This document shows positions 35,469 through 45,018 of a stretch of DNA of 64,000 nucleotides, one piece after another. Source of the stretch: Bradyrhizobium sp. SZCCT0148 (GTDB taxonomy: Bacteria > Pseudomonadota > Alphaproteobacteria > Rhizobiales > Xanthobacteraceae); contig NZ_JAFCKT010000006.1 in the NCBI RefSeq assembly GCF_018129985.1, forward strand, positions 248,001 to 312,000. Direction: 5' to 3'. Position 1 is the first letter of the stretch; every line of letters starts with the position of its first letter. The translations under genes and the position numbers were made by a program. The notes under the pieces are model-generated. The model saw only the letters and a list, made by a program, of their open reading frames with translations. It had not been told where the DNA came from and did not search any database.

Positions 35469-37658
35469 GCCAGACTGCTCGGGCATGAAGCGCGCTTGGC
35501 TGACTGACCCTCTCGGAGAGTAGCGCGCAAGCTCGTCATAAAGCGCCTCCGGCTGAATCGGCTTGGTCAAGAAGCTGTTCATGCCCGCGGCAAGGCAAAT
35601 TTCCCGCTGGCCCACCAAAGCGTTGGCTGTCAGCGCGATAATCGGAACGGTCCGTTCCGAACCGCTCAGGGCGCGGATCGCCGCGGCTGCGGAAATGCCA
35701 TCCATCTGCGGCATCTGCATGTCCATGAGCACGACGTCGTAGTGCTTGGCCTGAACAGCGGCGACTGCTTCTCTGCCATCGCAGACGACGTCCGCCTCGT
35801 AGCCGCGCCTCGCCAACAGCTTCGAGATCAGGCTTCGCAAGACCGCGTTATCCTCGGCAACCAAGATCGCGATCGGCTCTACGGAGGGTGCGTCTCGATC
35901 CGGCGCCAAAGCCGGCGCGGTCACCACTGGCGTAGTTGCCGTCTTGCAGCGCGCCGTGAACCGGAATTTGCTGCCCTGGCCGAGCTGGCTTTCGACAAAG
36001 ACTTCACCACCCATGGTCTGGCAGAGCCGTTTGCAAATCGCCAATCCAAGTCCGGAGCCACCGTATTTGCGCGAAATCGACGTGTCCGCCTGCGTGAACG
36101 GATTGAAGAGGCGCCCGATCATTTCGGGCGCAATGCCGGTTCCGGTATCGGCGATTTCAACTTGAAGCTCGACGTCGTCACCAGCCAGGACGCGGTGCGA
36201 CACCGTGATGTCAATCGTGCCTTTGGCAGTGAATTTGACCGCGTTGCCGACGAGATTGAGAAGGACTTGGCCGATCCTGCTCGGATCGCCTAGCAGAACG
36301 GTCGGAAAATCGTCGGCAAAGCACGATGTGATGGTAAGGTCATCGCCCGCCTTCGCAGCCATCAGTGAAACAACCGATTCGACGGTGTTTCGCATATTGA
36401 ATGCGACCATCTCCGGCACGAGCTGGCCGGCCTCCAGCTTGGAGAAATCCAGGATATTGTTGACCACCGTCAGGAGGTTGGTGCCCGATTCCTGGGCCAC
36501 CTTCGCCAGCCCCTGCTGCTCCTCGTTGAGCCTGGTGCTCGTGAGCAAATTGATCATGCCCATCATCCCCGCCATCGGCGTGCGGATTTCGTGGCTCATC
36601 ATTGCAAGGAAATCGGATTTCGCGCGGTTGGCCGCCTCGGCCGCCTCTGTTGCCGCACTTAGCCGCTCATTGGACTCGCGCAGCTTGGCCGCCTCGCTCG
36701 CCAGGCGGTGCGTGATTCGCCATATGACCGTGCCGAGACCGGCAAACAGCGCGATCAGCAAGCTTGCCTCACCGAGCCTGCGATACGTGTTTTCGACCCA
36801 CGGCTGCAGCAGTTCGTTCGTATCCTGGGCAACCGCCACGACGATTGGAATGGCAGTCCCCGTCGTATAACTGTTCAGACGACGCACGCCATCGGTCGAC
36901 GAGACGATTTCGACGTTGCCCGAAGGCGCGATTTTAAGCTGCTGGAATATGCCGCTTTTGGACATGTCCCGGCCGACATTGGCATCCGAGAACGGCCGCC
37001 GGACCAGCAATTTTCCGCTCAGTGATGCCAGCAGGATCGCTCCGTTATCACCGATGTGAAGCCGGTCGTACAATTCCTGGAAGTACTCTGTCTTGATCGC
37101 CGCAAGGACTACTCCGCCGAAGGTGCCATCCGGACCGTTGAAACGCCGCGAAACCGGGATGAACCACACCTTGTTGGCACGCCCACGGATGGGCGGGGCA
37201 ATATAAAGTCCCGCATCAAGATCGGCGCGATGATGAATGAAATAGTCGCGATCCGCGAAGTTTGCCCCTGACGGCGTCTCGACCGAACTGGCCATGACTT
37301 CCCCACTCGCATCGATTACGGCGAAGCTGAGAAATTGGGGAGAGTGCTGGATCTGCTGCGCGAACATTGCCTTGACGAGCGCGCGTTCGTCGCTGGTAAA
37401 GGGGCTATGCTCGAGCCTGAACACCGTGGCGAGGAGAAGTGCATCTGCCGTCCTGAAGGTCAGCTCCGCCTGCTGCAAAAGCGAGTTGGCGAGGTTGGCA
37501 TTCTCCTTCTTGCCGTTATCCAGGACAAAAGCGCGCTGCTGCACGACGTGAACGGCTTCAACGGCCAGGAACGCAAGGCATGCCACCACGATCAAAGCGG
37601 TGGTCCGCCTTGTCGCGGAAAACCATGTCTTCCCCCTTGGTTCGAGCTTTTCAGCCAT
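35466..37658 (-). CDS. Membrane hybrid histidine kinase (dCache-HisKA-HATPase-REC)
   Basis: Sensor kinase of 730 residues. Helix at about 19-38, periplasmic dCache/PDC domain (45-290; ANFADRDYFIHHRADLDAGL is typical), second helix (298-316), a coiled linker, HisKA with phospho-His356 (MMSHEIRTPMAG), HATPase (GNAVKF; DTGTGIAPE; GGSGLGLAICK) and receiver (VAEDNAVLR; LMDMQMPQMDG; TKPIQPE). No PAS domain. ATG 37658 was chosen since a frame extension to 37790 has no domain content. HATPase and receiver blocks closely resemble those of the kinase at 14240, suggesting duplication. Confidence 0.92.
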   Translation of the reverse strand: MAEKLEPRGKTWFSATRRTTALIVVACLAFLAVEAVHVVQQRAFVLDNGKKENANLANSLLQQAELTFRTADALLLATVFRLEHSPFTSDERALVKAMFAQQIQHSPQFLSFAVIDASGEVMASSVETPSGANFADRDYFIHHRADLDAGLYIAPPIRGRANKVWFIPVSRRFNGPDGTFGGVVLAAIKTEYFQELYDRLHIGDNGAILLASLSGKLLVRRPFSDANVGRDMSKSGIFQQLKIAPSGNVEIVSSTDGVRRLNSYTTGTAIPIVVAVAQDTNELLQPWVENTYRRLGEASLLIALFAGLGTVIWRITHRLASEAAKLRESNERLSAATEAAEAANRAKSDFLAMMSHEIRTPMAGMMGMINLLTSTRLNEEQQGLAKVAQESGTNLLTVVNNILDFSKLEAGQLVPEMVAFNMRNTVESVVSLMAAKAGDDLTITSCFADDFPTVLLGDPSRIGQVLLNLVGNAVKFTAKGTIDITVSHRVLAGDDVELQVEIADTGTGIAPEMIGRLFNPFTQADTSISRKYGGSGLGLAICKRLCQTMGGEVFVESQLGQGSKFRFTARCKTATTPVVTAPALAPDRDAPSVEPIAILVAEDNAVLRSLISKLLARRGYEADVVCDGREAVAAVQAKHYDVVLMDMQMPQMDGISAAAAIRALSGSERTVPIIALTANALVGQREICLAAGMNSFLTKPIQPEALYDELARYSPRGSVSQARFMPEQSG

Positions 37659-38028
37659 CGCTGCGCGCGTCTTTGCTTCGAGATCGGTCCGGACGAGCTG
37701 AAGGGGAAACGATTGACATTGGGTAATGTAGCGCGACCGTACAAACACGGGATCGGGAGATGGACGTTCGCTGCCGGCGGGCAGCCGCACGTCAATTGCC
37801 GCACCGGGGGATCAGATAAGTCGCCAGACTTTTTGCGACATCGATTGCCATGAGCGCGGCCGGTCGCCTTCGTTTTCGCACGAGTCCGCGTCAAGAGTGC
37901 ATAGGGCAGCTTGAGCGGCCCAACTCACCCGCCTGTATCTTTGGCGTGAAACGATTTTTAGGGAAGTTGACTAGATATCAACTCGTGGATGCGACCGTTG
38001 ACAATTGACGGCTAAGCCCAGGCGTGGA
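37659..38028. other. Intergenic stretch between hybrid kinase and HlyD gene
   Basis: About 370 bases. It must contain the minus-strand promoter of the hybrid kinase and the end of the HlyD transcript. No open frame with recognisable composition, no strong hairpin and no convincing promoter elements were seen. Confidence 0.5.
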
Positions 38029-38886
38029 TCAAGATCCATTGGGAAACTGCACCTTACAGCGAAGTCCGGCCGGGAGCTTGTTGTCGGGATTGGGAAGTAG
38101 AAGCCGGATTCCGAAGGTGCCGCTTCTGGCATCGATGAGAGGATCGATCACCTCGACCTTCGCGACGTAGCGCCCCCCTACTGGCTCCTCGCCCGTCACC
38201 GTTGCTTCCATGCCGGCCTTGATAGTCCCGTACAGCGCAATCGGGACGAAGACCTCGACATTGAGCGGATTGATCTGGGCGATGGTCATGATCGGCGCCT
38301 GGTCGTAGGCGTATTCTCCGCCGAGGAGATTGCGCTCGGCCACCACACCGTCGATCGGGCTTCTGACCGAGCGTAACTTCAGGACCTCTTCCGCCCGCTG
38401 GACTTCGAGCTGCGCGATGCGGAGGTTGGCCTGCGCCTCGCGCAGATCCTGACTTGCCACGCCGAAATCGGATTCGATCTCGTCGAGGGCCGCGGCGGAG
38501 GCCGCGCCCTTGGCCATCAGGCTCGTCGTTCGTTCGCGCTTCTTGGTGAGGAAGACCAGGCGCGCCTCCCGCGCCTTCACGGTCGCATCGCTCTCCGCCT
38601 TGGCCTTGGCAAGATCCAGCAGTGCCTGATCGACCGCGGATTCGAGTTGGGCGACGATCTGGTCTTTGCGGACGATATCGCCGCGATCGACCAGGACCTC
38701 CCTCAGCACGCCGGAAACCGGGGTCGCAAGCTTGATCTTGAGGCGGGGTTCGAGGATACAATCGAAGGTTCTATTTTGTGCAAAAGCACAATCCTGCATT
38801 GCAACCGAAAGCCCGAAGATGGGGAGAACGAGCCATCGCACCAAACGGCGCTTAGAAAGGATTTTTTGCAAGCGCTTTACCTTCAA
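38029..38886 (-). CDS. Periplasmic adaptor (HlyD/RND membrane-fusion type)
   Basis: Periplasmic adaptor protein of 285 residues. A basic N-terminus, hydrophobic stretch and AFA-Q site (residues 1-37) suggest a cleaved signal peptide. A lipoyl-like half (ATPVSGVLREVLVDRGDIVRKDQIVAQL), an alpha-helical hairpin (about 80-150) and the second lipoyl half (RSPIDGVVAERNLLGGEYA) are followed by a beta-barrel. It lacks the usual RND or ABC pump gene beside it. It is divergent from the GAF-HlyD gene, with an inverted repeat between them, and is likely part of the putative export locus. Confidence 0.88.
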   Translation of the reverse strand: MKVKRLQKILSKRRLVRWLVLPIFGLSVAMQDCAFAQNRTFDCILEPRLKIKLATPVSGVLREVLVDRGDIVRKDQIVAQLESAVDQALLDLAKAKAESDATVKAREARLVFLTKKRERTTSLMAKGAASAAALDEIESDFGVASQDLREAQANLRIAQLEVQRAEEVLKLRSVRSPIDGVVAERNLLGGEYAYDQAPIMTIAQINPLNVEVFVPIALYGTIKAGMEATVTGEEPVGGRYVAKVEVIDPLIDARSGTFGIRLLLPNPDNKLPAGLRCKVQFPNGS

Positions 38887-38917
38887 TAAGCCTCGACCAC
38901 GGCTTCCCTAACCCGAT

Positions 38918-38934
38918 GGGAACATTGCGTTCCC
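38918..38934. promoter_or_regulatory. Inverted repeat in divergent promoter region
   Basis: GGGAAC-N5-GTTCCC, perfect arms of six bases, lies in the 90-base spacer between the divergent HlyD gene (minus) and the GAF-HlyD operon (plus). Its position fits an operator coordinating both sides of the export locus. No regulator gene is next to it. Confidence 0.5.
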
Positions 38935-38976
38935 CGCGGCAAGACCCGATACTGGACACATACAGAAATACATTTC

Positions 38977-40854
38977 TTGCAGTCTATTCTCAGCAGGCCC
39001 CAAGTGCCAACACCGGACCAGGTCATAACATTGCGGGATGCCCTCGAGCACGGGGCCAAGCCGGACACCAGCCCTTGGGCGGTTCTGGCCTCAGCGCGCG
39101 ATGTGCCCGAATTTGGCCAGGCTTGGTTGCGTCTGCAATGCGAGCAGATCGCCGGCGCGACCGCCGCGCTGCTGCTGCTCGACGACGGCGAGGGTCATTT
39201 CTCGAGCGTCGCCGGGTGGCCCAATCCGCGTCAGGATCTTTCGTTTCTCGCGGGCACGGCACAACAGGCGTTGACCCGCAAGTCCAGCTTCGTCGACCAG
39301 GCACCAGGCGCGGGCACGGCGCAAATCGGCCAGCCAATCGAGAGCCAGGGCCGGCTCGCAGGCGTGGTGGTCTTCGAACTGAAGCGGGTGACGGACATCC
39401 CTGCCGTGATCCGGCAATTGCGCTGGGGTGTCGGCTGGCTCGAAGTGCTGCTGGTCCGGCAACGAAGCGGCAACGACGCGGCCAAGCTGGCGCGCACCGG
39501 GTTCGCGATTTCGATCCTGTCCGAGGCGCAGCAACATTCGGCCTTCCGGGCCTCGGCCCTTTCGATCGCGAACGAACTCGCAAGCCGGCTCGAGTGCAAT
39601 AATGTCAGCGTGGGCTTCGCCCACGGCAAGAGCATCAAGCTCACCGCCATGTCGCATGCCGCGGTGTTCGGCGAGCATAGCCAGATCGTTTCGACGATCG
39701 AGAACGCGATGGAGGAGGCCGCGGACCAGAACGCTTCGGTGGCGTATCCGCCCACCGCGGGGACCGAGCGCCGCATTGCGCTTGCCCATGAAGATCTGGC
39801 CAAGCGGCTGGGCGGCTCCGCGGTGGCATCGGTGCTCATGACCAACGGCGTCCGCCCCGTCGGAGTGATTTTGCTCGAGCGGGACCGCGACAAGGCCTTC
39901 GACGACGCAGCGATCGAAACCCTGGAGGCCGTCGCTGCGCTGGTCGGCCCGGGCCTGGAGACCAAGGCGGAAACGAACAAACTGATCGCCGGCCGCGCGG
40001 TGACCGCGATCGGCTCCGGCGCGCGGGCGGTGTTCGGTCCCGGACGACCGGCCGTCAAGCTCGCCGCGCTCGTCGTGGTGGTCGTGCTCGGCACCATGGC
40101 GTTTGCCAAGGGTGAATTCCGCGTCACCGCCAAGGCCGTCGTCGAGGGCGCCGTGCAGCGCTCCATCGTGGCGCCGTTCGACGGTTATGTTGCGAGCGCG
40201 CCCGTCAAGGCCGGGGATCTCGTCGAAGCCGACCAGGTTCTCGCGACCCTCGACGACCGCGAACTCAAGCTCGAGGCCGCGCGCTGGAAGAGCGAGCGCG
40301 ACCAGCAGTCGCTGAAATACAGTGATGCCATGTCCAAGCACGACAGGTCGGTTGCGCTGGTCGTGTCCGCCTCGCTGGAGCAGACCGCCGCGCAGCTCTC
40401 GTTGATCGAGGACAAGCTCGCCCGTGCGGCGATCGCGGCACCTTTCCGCGGCGTCGTGGTGTCGGGAGACCTGCGCCAGCTCGTAGGCTCGCCGATCGAG
40501 AAGGGCAAGGTGCTGTTCGAGGTCGCACCGCTGGAATCGTTCCGGGTCATCCTGCAGGTCGACGAGCGCGATATCGCATTCCTGTCCGAAGGCCAGCAGG
40601 GAACCCTGGTTCTCACCGGCCTCTCCAGCGACGCCGTACCGTTCACCGTCAAGCTCATCACGCCCGTGGCAACGGCGTCGGAGGGCCGCAACCAGTTTCG
40701 CGTCGAAGCCGCCGTTCCAGGCGAGGCTCCCTTGCTGCGGCCCGGCATGGAGGGCATCGGCAAGATTTCAATCGACCGCCGTCCGCTGCTGTCGATCTGG
40801 ACGCGTTCGCTGATCGACTGGATCCGGATCACCGCCTGGAAATGGCTGCCCTGA
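38977..40854 (+). CDS. GAF-GAF-TM-HlyD fusion protein
   Basis: Protein of up to 625 residues. Two GAF-like domains lie in the cytoplasmic N-terminal half (about 45-160 and 185-330), then one membrane helix (361-377) and a periplasmic HlyD part: lipoyl motif AVQRSIVAPFDGYVASAPVKAGDLV near 392-416, a short helical hairpin, AAIAAPFRGVVVSGD and a beta-barrel. The GAF part may sense a cytoplasmic signal or be an assembly module. The start is uncertain: TTG at 38977 has no ribosome site, and an in-frame GTG at 39004 is the alternative. The peptidase fusion starts 4 bases downstream. Confidence 0.85.
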   Translation: MQSILSRPQVPTPDQVITLRDALEHGAKPDTSPWAVLASARDVPEFGQAWLRLQCEQIAGATAALLLLDDGEGHFSSVAGWPNPRQDLSFLAGTAQQALTRKSSFVDQAPGAGTAQIGQPIESQGRLAGVVVFELKRVTDIPAVIRQLRWGVGWLEVLLVRQRSGNDAAKLARTGFAISILSEAQQHSAFRASALSIANELASRLECNNVSVGFAHGKSIKLTAMSHAAVFGEHSQIVSTIENAMEEAADQNASVAYPPTAGTERRIALAHEDLAKRLGGSAVASVLMTNGVRPVGVILLERDRDKAFDDAAIETLEAVAALVGPGLETKAETNKLIAGRAVTAIGSGARAVFGPGRPAVKLAALVVVVVLGTMAFAKGEFRVTAKAVVEGAVQRSIVAPFDGYVASAPVKAGDLVEADQVLATLDDRELKLEAARWKSERDQQSLKYSDAMSKHDRSVALVVSASLEQTAAQLSLIEDKLARAAIAAPFRGVVVSGDLRQLVGSPIEKGKVLFEVAPLESFRVILQVDERDIAFLSEGQQGTLVLTGLSSDAVPFTVKLITPVATASEGRNQFRVEAAVPGEAPLLRPGMEGIGKISIDRRPLLSIWTRSLIDWIRITAWKWLP

Positions 40855-40858
40855 CGCC

Positions 40859-43003
40859 ATGAGGGAGAATTTCCTCGACGCATCCTGGCATCGCATCGGC
40901 CCCTTGAAGCCGAAGCTGCGGAGCCACGTCCGCGTGCACCGTCATCGCTATCACGATAGTGCCTGGTACGTCGTCGAGGACACCGCTTCCGGCCGTACAC
41001 ACCGCTTCACGCCCGCGGTATATTTGTTCGTCGGCCTGATGAACGGACAGCGCACGGTCGACGAGATCTGGCAACAGGCGGTGTCGCAGCTCAAGGATGA
41101 CGCGCCGACGCAAGGCGAGGTCGTCAGCCTGCTGGCCCAATTGAACAGCGCCGACCTCCTGCAAACCGACATAGCGCCCAACGCCCAGGAAATGCTGGCG
41201 CGATACGATAGATACGCCAAGGCCAAACGCCGCGGCAGTTTCGGCAATCCGCTCGCCATGCGCCTGCCGGTGTGGGACCCCGATCGCTTCCTGGAAGCGA
41301 CGCTGCCCGTCGTTCGTCATGCATTCACCGGGGTGGGCGCTGCTCTCTGGCTGGCGACCGTGCTGGTTGCGCTGATCCTGATCGGGATCCACTGGAGCGA
41401 ACTCTCCGAAGGCATGTCGGATCGCATCCTCGCGGCGGAAAGCCTGCTGCTCACCGCCATGGTGTTTCCGGTGCTGAAGTTCTTCCACGAGCTCGGCCAC
41501 GCCTACGCCACCAAGATCGGCGGCGGCGAAGTTCACGAACTCGGGCTGATGGTGCTGGTATTCGCGCCGGTGCCTTATGTCGATGCATCCGCCTCGATCG
41601 CGTTCCGCAGAAAATGGCGCCGTGTCCTCGTCGGCGCGGCCGGCATGCTGACCGAGTTATTCGTGGCCGCAATCGCCATGGTGCTGTGGACGTTGGTCGA
41701 ACCGGGCCTGGTGCGATCGCTGTTGTACCAGACCGTGCTCATCGCCGGCGTCTCCACCGTCCTGTTCAACATCAATCCGCTGCTGCGCTTCGACGGCTAC
41801 TACATCCTGTCCGACATCATCGAGATTCCCAATCTCGGCGCGCGCTCGACGCAATATTGGACATGGCTGGTCAATCGCTATGGATTTGGCCTCCACGACT
41901 CCCCTCCCTCGGCCACGGCTCGCGAACGGTCCTGGTTCGTGACCTATGCCCCGCTGGCACTGGCCTATCGCATCCTGATGTTGTTCAGCATCTCGCTTTT
42001 CGTGGCCGCGCATTACTTCGTCATCGGCGCGCTGATTGCCGGCTGGGGGCTTTTGATTGGCCTCGGGCTTCCCGTCTACAAGAGCGTCAAATATCTGCTC
42101 ACGGCGCCACGGCTGGAGAAGCGGCGGTTTCGTGCCATTGCCATCAGCCTTGCGGGTGTGGGCGTGTTCGTCGGCGCGATCTTCCTGGTCCCGGTGCCGC
42201 TCTATAGCGTCTCGGAAGGCGTGGTCTGGCTTCCCGAGGAAAGCTATGTCCGTGCTGCCGACAACGGTTTCGTCAGCAAGGTGCTGGCAAGCTCCGGCGC
42301 CGACGTGCATCCGGGCGACGTGCTGGTCGAGGCCGACGAGCCCGAACTTGACGCCAGGATCAAGGTCCTGCAATCAGAGATCGGCGGCTTGCGACGAAGG
42401 CTGGCGTCCGAGCAATTCACCGATCGCAATCAGGCGGAGATTACGCGGCAGGAAATCGCGCTCAAGCAGACCAATCTGGGCCGGGCGGCGGAACGTCGCG
42501 ATGCCCTGACGGTCCGCAGCAGTGTCACCGGCACGTTCCTGTCTCCGGCTTCGCAAGACCTTCCCGGTCGCTACGTCAGGCGCGGCGACGTGCTCGGCTA
42601 TGTGGTCTTCCCGCAATCGCGCATCGCCCGGATCGTCGTCCCGCAGGACGACATCGATCTCGTGCGCAACAGGCTCGCGAAGATGGACGTCCGCCTGACC
42701 AACCAGCCGTCGATCAGCTATCAGAGCAAGATCGTGCGCGAGGTCCCCGCTGCGTCCGACCGCCTGCCGAGCCGGGCGCTGACCGAAGCGGGCGGCGGAC
42801 ATTTCGCGGCCGACCCTCGGGACAGCAATCAGCTCAAGACACTGGCCCGCACGTTCCAATTCGATCTCGAACTGCCGGCCGGGGCCGCCCGCGCGAACTT
42901 CGGCAGCCACGTGCTGGTCCGGTTCGACCATGGTTTCGAGCCGCTCGCCGCCCAATGGTATCGGCGGATGAGGCAGCTGTTCCTGTCGCGGTTCGAGGCC
43001 TGA
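40859..43003 (+). CDS. PqqD-like / site-2-protease-like / HlyD fusion membrane protein
   Basis: Protein of 714 residues. N-terminal PqqD-like peptide-clamp region (about 25-105, HRFTPAVYLFVGLMNGQRTVDEIW), then membrane helices carrying an M50-type zinc site: HELGH at His210-Glu211-His214 and a third ligand in NPLLRFDGYYILSD (Asp312). Further helices to about 430 are followed by an HlyD-like lipoyl/barrel part (VRAADNGFVSKVLASSGADVHPGD onward). All metal ligands are intact, so it may be an active intramembrane protease or a structural channel-associated subunit. The stop overlaps the SecA-like start (TGATG). Confidence 0.88.
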   Translation: MRENFLDASWHRIGPLKPKLRSHVRVHRHRYHDSAWYVVEDTASGRTHRFTPAVYLFVGLMNGQRTVDEIWQQAVSQLKDDAPTQGEVVSLLAQLNSADLLQTDIAPNAQEMLARYDRYAKAKRRGSFGNPLAMRLPVWDPDRFLEATLPVVRHAFTGVGAALWLATVLVALILIGIHWSELSEGMSDRILAAESLLLTAMVFPVLKFFHELGHAYATKIGGGEVHELGLMVLVFAPVPYVDASASIAFRRKWRRVLVGAAGMLTELFVAAIAMVLWTLVEPGLVRSLLYQTVLIAGVSTVLFNINPLLRFDGYYILSDIIEIPNLGARSTQYWTWLVNRYGFGLHDSPPSATARERSWFVTYAPLALAYRILMLFSISLFVAAHYFVIGALIAGWGLLIGLGLPVYKSVKYLLTAPRLEKRRFRAIAISLAGVGVFVGAIFLVPVPLYSVSEGVVWLPEESYVRAADNGFVSKVLASSGADVHPGDVLVEADEPELDARIKVLQSEIGGLRRRLASEQFTDRNQAEITRQEIALKQTNLGRAAERRDALTVRSSVTGTFLSPASQDLPGRYVRRGDVLGYVVFPQSRIARIVVPQDDIDLVRNRLAKMDVRLTNQPSISYQSKIVREVPAASDRLPSRALTEAGGGHFAADPRDSNQLKTLARTFQFDLELPAGAARANFGSHVLVRFDHGFEPLAAQWYRRMRQLFLSRFEA

Positions 43004-44991
43004 TGGCAAGAACAGCGGACAGGGACGAGGCCTGGCGCTCGCGCAGTCCTTACGCCGAGCGCGGCGACGTCAAGATCGCGCCGCTGGATTTTGCGCTCAC
43101 GCGAACTTTCGGCGGCGTGCTGTCACGCCTGGAGAACTACGCCGGCAAGCTCGCCCGCCGCGTCAAGCTCGCAGACGCATGTGCCGCTTCCTTCACCGGC
43201 CTCAGCGACGACGAGCTCGCCGCTGCGGCGCGGCAATTGCGCGGCCCCCTCCTGCGCCACGGTTTTCGCCAGGACCTGGTCGCGCAGAGCTTCGCTCTGG
43301 TCCGCGAGGTGACCTTCCGGCAGCTCGGCCTTCGTCATCATGCGGTGCAGCTGATGGGCGCCTGGACGATGATCGACGGCCGTTTCGCCGAGATGCAGAC
43401 CGGCGAAGGCAAGACGCTGACGGCGCTGCCGGCCGCGATCACCGCCGCGCTGTCTGGCCGCCCTGTTCACGTCATCACGGTGAACGACTATCTCGCGGCG
43501 CGCGATGCCGAAGAGCTCGGGCCGATCTATCGCGCCCTCGGCCTCACCGTCGGGGTGATCCAGCATGACGACGAGCCGGAGCAGCGGCGCGCCGCCTACG
43601 CCTGCGACGTGACGTACGGCGTCAACAAGGAGATCGCCTTCGACTATCTGCGCGACGGGCTCAAGCTCGGTAATCGCCGCAGTCATGCCAGCCGGATGGC
43701 CGGAAAGCTTGGCGGTATCGACATGCCGCCGCTGCTGCTGCGCGGGCTGAACTTCGCCATCGTCGACGAAGCCGACAGCATCCTGATCGACGAGGCCCGG
43801 ACGCCGCTGATCATCGCGGGTGCTGACGACAATCCACTGCCCAACGCCGTATTCGCGCAGGCGCTCGGCTTTGCTGAAAAGCTGAAGCCGAAGATCGACT
43901 TCCTGATCTCGGGCAACGCGGGACATGCCGAGCTGACGGCCGCCGGATCAGCGTCGCTCAAGACGCTCTGCCAGGGACTGAGCGGGCCCTGGGAGGCGCG
44001 CAGGGCTCGCGAAGAGCTGGTCAATTACGGGCTCGCGGCCCTGCACCATTACAAGATCGACCAGCACTATGTCGTGGTGGACGGAAAGGTCGAGATCATC
44101 GACGAATTCACGGGGCGCATCGCCGAGGGACGGTCTTGGCAGCACGGCCTGCATCAGCTGATCGAGACCAAGGAAAAATGCGAGATCACCGCGCGCCATC
44201 AGACCCAGACCAGCATCACCTATCAGCGCTTCTTCCGGCGATACCTGCATCTCTGCGGGATGTCCGGGACGATCTCGGAAGTCGCCGGCGAGCTGCGCGC
44301 CGTCTACGGCGTGTCGGTGGTCCGGATCCCGACGCACCGGCCGAGCCGACGCAGCTCGCGCGGCACACGGGTGTTTCGCACGAGCGAGCAGAAATGGGCG
44401 GCCGTGGTCGAGAGCGTTCGCGCCGGACATCGCGAGGGACGGCCGACGCTGATCGGAACGCGGGCGATCGAGACATCGGAGCTGTTGTCAAAGCTGCTCG
44501 ACAAGGCGGGCATCGCGCACGTCGTCCTGAACGCGCATCATGACCGGGACGAAGCCGCGATCATCGCCGAAGCCGGACGCGCGGGCCGCGTCACAGTGGC
44601 GACCAACATGGCCGGCCGCGGCACGGACATCAAGCTCGGACCCGGTGTCGAGGTCGCCGGCGGTCTCCATGTCATGCTGACCGAATTTCACGAATCTGCA
44701 CGCATCGATCGCCAGCTGATCGGCCGCGGCGGGCGGCAAGGCCAGCCTGGCACTTACGAAGTCATCGCGGCGCTCGACGACGAGCTGCCGAGCATCTTTG
44801 CCCCCGCCCTTACCGGTCTGCTCGAGCGCATGCTGGCTGGCAAGGAGGCGCCGCTGCCCAAGGCGCTAGCCCATATCCTCCAACGCTCCGCGCAGAGCCG
44901 TGCGCAACGCCTGCAATACCGGATCAGGCAGCAGACGCTCCGGCTTCAGGACCAGCGAGACAGCATGCTGGCCTTTGCGAGGCCCGATTGA
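43003..44991 (+). CDS. SecA-like accessory translocase ATPase
   Basis: SecA-related motor of 662 residues, compared with about 900 in housekeeping SecA. Walker A TGEGKT (133-138, Lys137), VITVNDYLA, VTYGVNKEIAFDYLRD, the DEAD box at 253-256 (IVDEADSILIDEARTPLIIAG), GMSGTI and the motif VATNMAGRGTDIKLGPGV show that the DEAD motor and the preprotein-crosslinking insert are kept. The C-terminal zinc-binding tail that binds SecB is missing, and the scaffold/wing part is short. The ATG at 43003 overlaps the peptidase stop. It is probably dedicated to the substrate of this locus, not general export. Confidence 0.92.
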   Translation: MARTADRDEAWRSRSPYAERGDVKIAPLDFALTRTFGGVLSRLENYAGKLARRVKLADACAASFTGLSDDELAAAARQLRGPLLRHGFRQDLVAQSFALVREVTFRQLGLRHHAVQLMGAWTMIDGRFAEMQTGEGKTLTALPAAITAALSGRPVHVITVNDYLAARDAEELGPIYRALGLTVGVIQHDDEPEQRRAAYACDVTYGVNKEIAFDYLRDGLKLGNRRSHASRMAGKLGGIDMPPLLLRGLNFAIVDEADSILIDEARTPLIIAGADDNPLPNAVFAQALGFAEKLKPKIDFLISGNAGHAELTAAGSASLKTLCQGLSGPWEARRAREELVNYGLAALHHYKIDQHYVVVDGKVEIIDEFTGRIAEGRSWQHGLHQLIETKEKCEITARHQTQTSITYQRFFRRYLHLCGMSGTISEVAGELRAVYGVSVVRIPTHRPSRRSSRGTRVFRTSEQKWAAVVESVRAGHREGRPTLIGTRAIETSELLSKLLDKAGIAHVVLNAHHDRDEAAIIAEAGRAGRVTVATNMAGRGTDIKLGPGVEVAGGLHVMLTEFHESARIDRQLIGRGGRQGQPGTYEVIAALDDELPSIFAPALTGLLERMLAGKEAPLPKALAHILQRSAQSRAQRLQYRIRQQTLRLQDQRDSMLAFARPD

Positions 44992-45018
44992 GCCGTCGCA
45001 GCGCAAGGCCCGTCCGAA

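Noticed and set aside
35454..35469. Possible FixK/FNR box (TTGAT...ATCAG)
   Set aside because: The spacing between half-sites is six instead of four bases, one half is imperfect, and it lies between gene ends rather than in a promoter.
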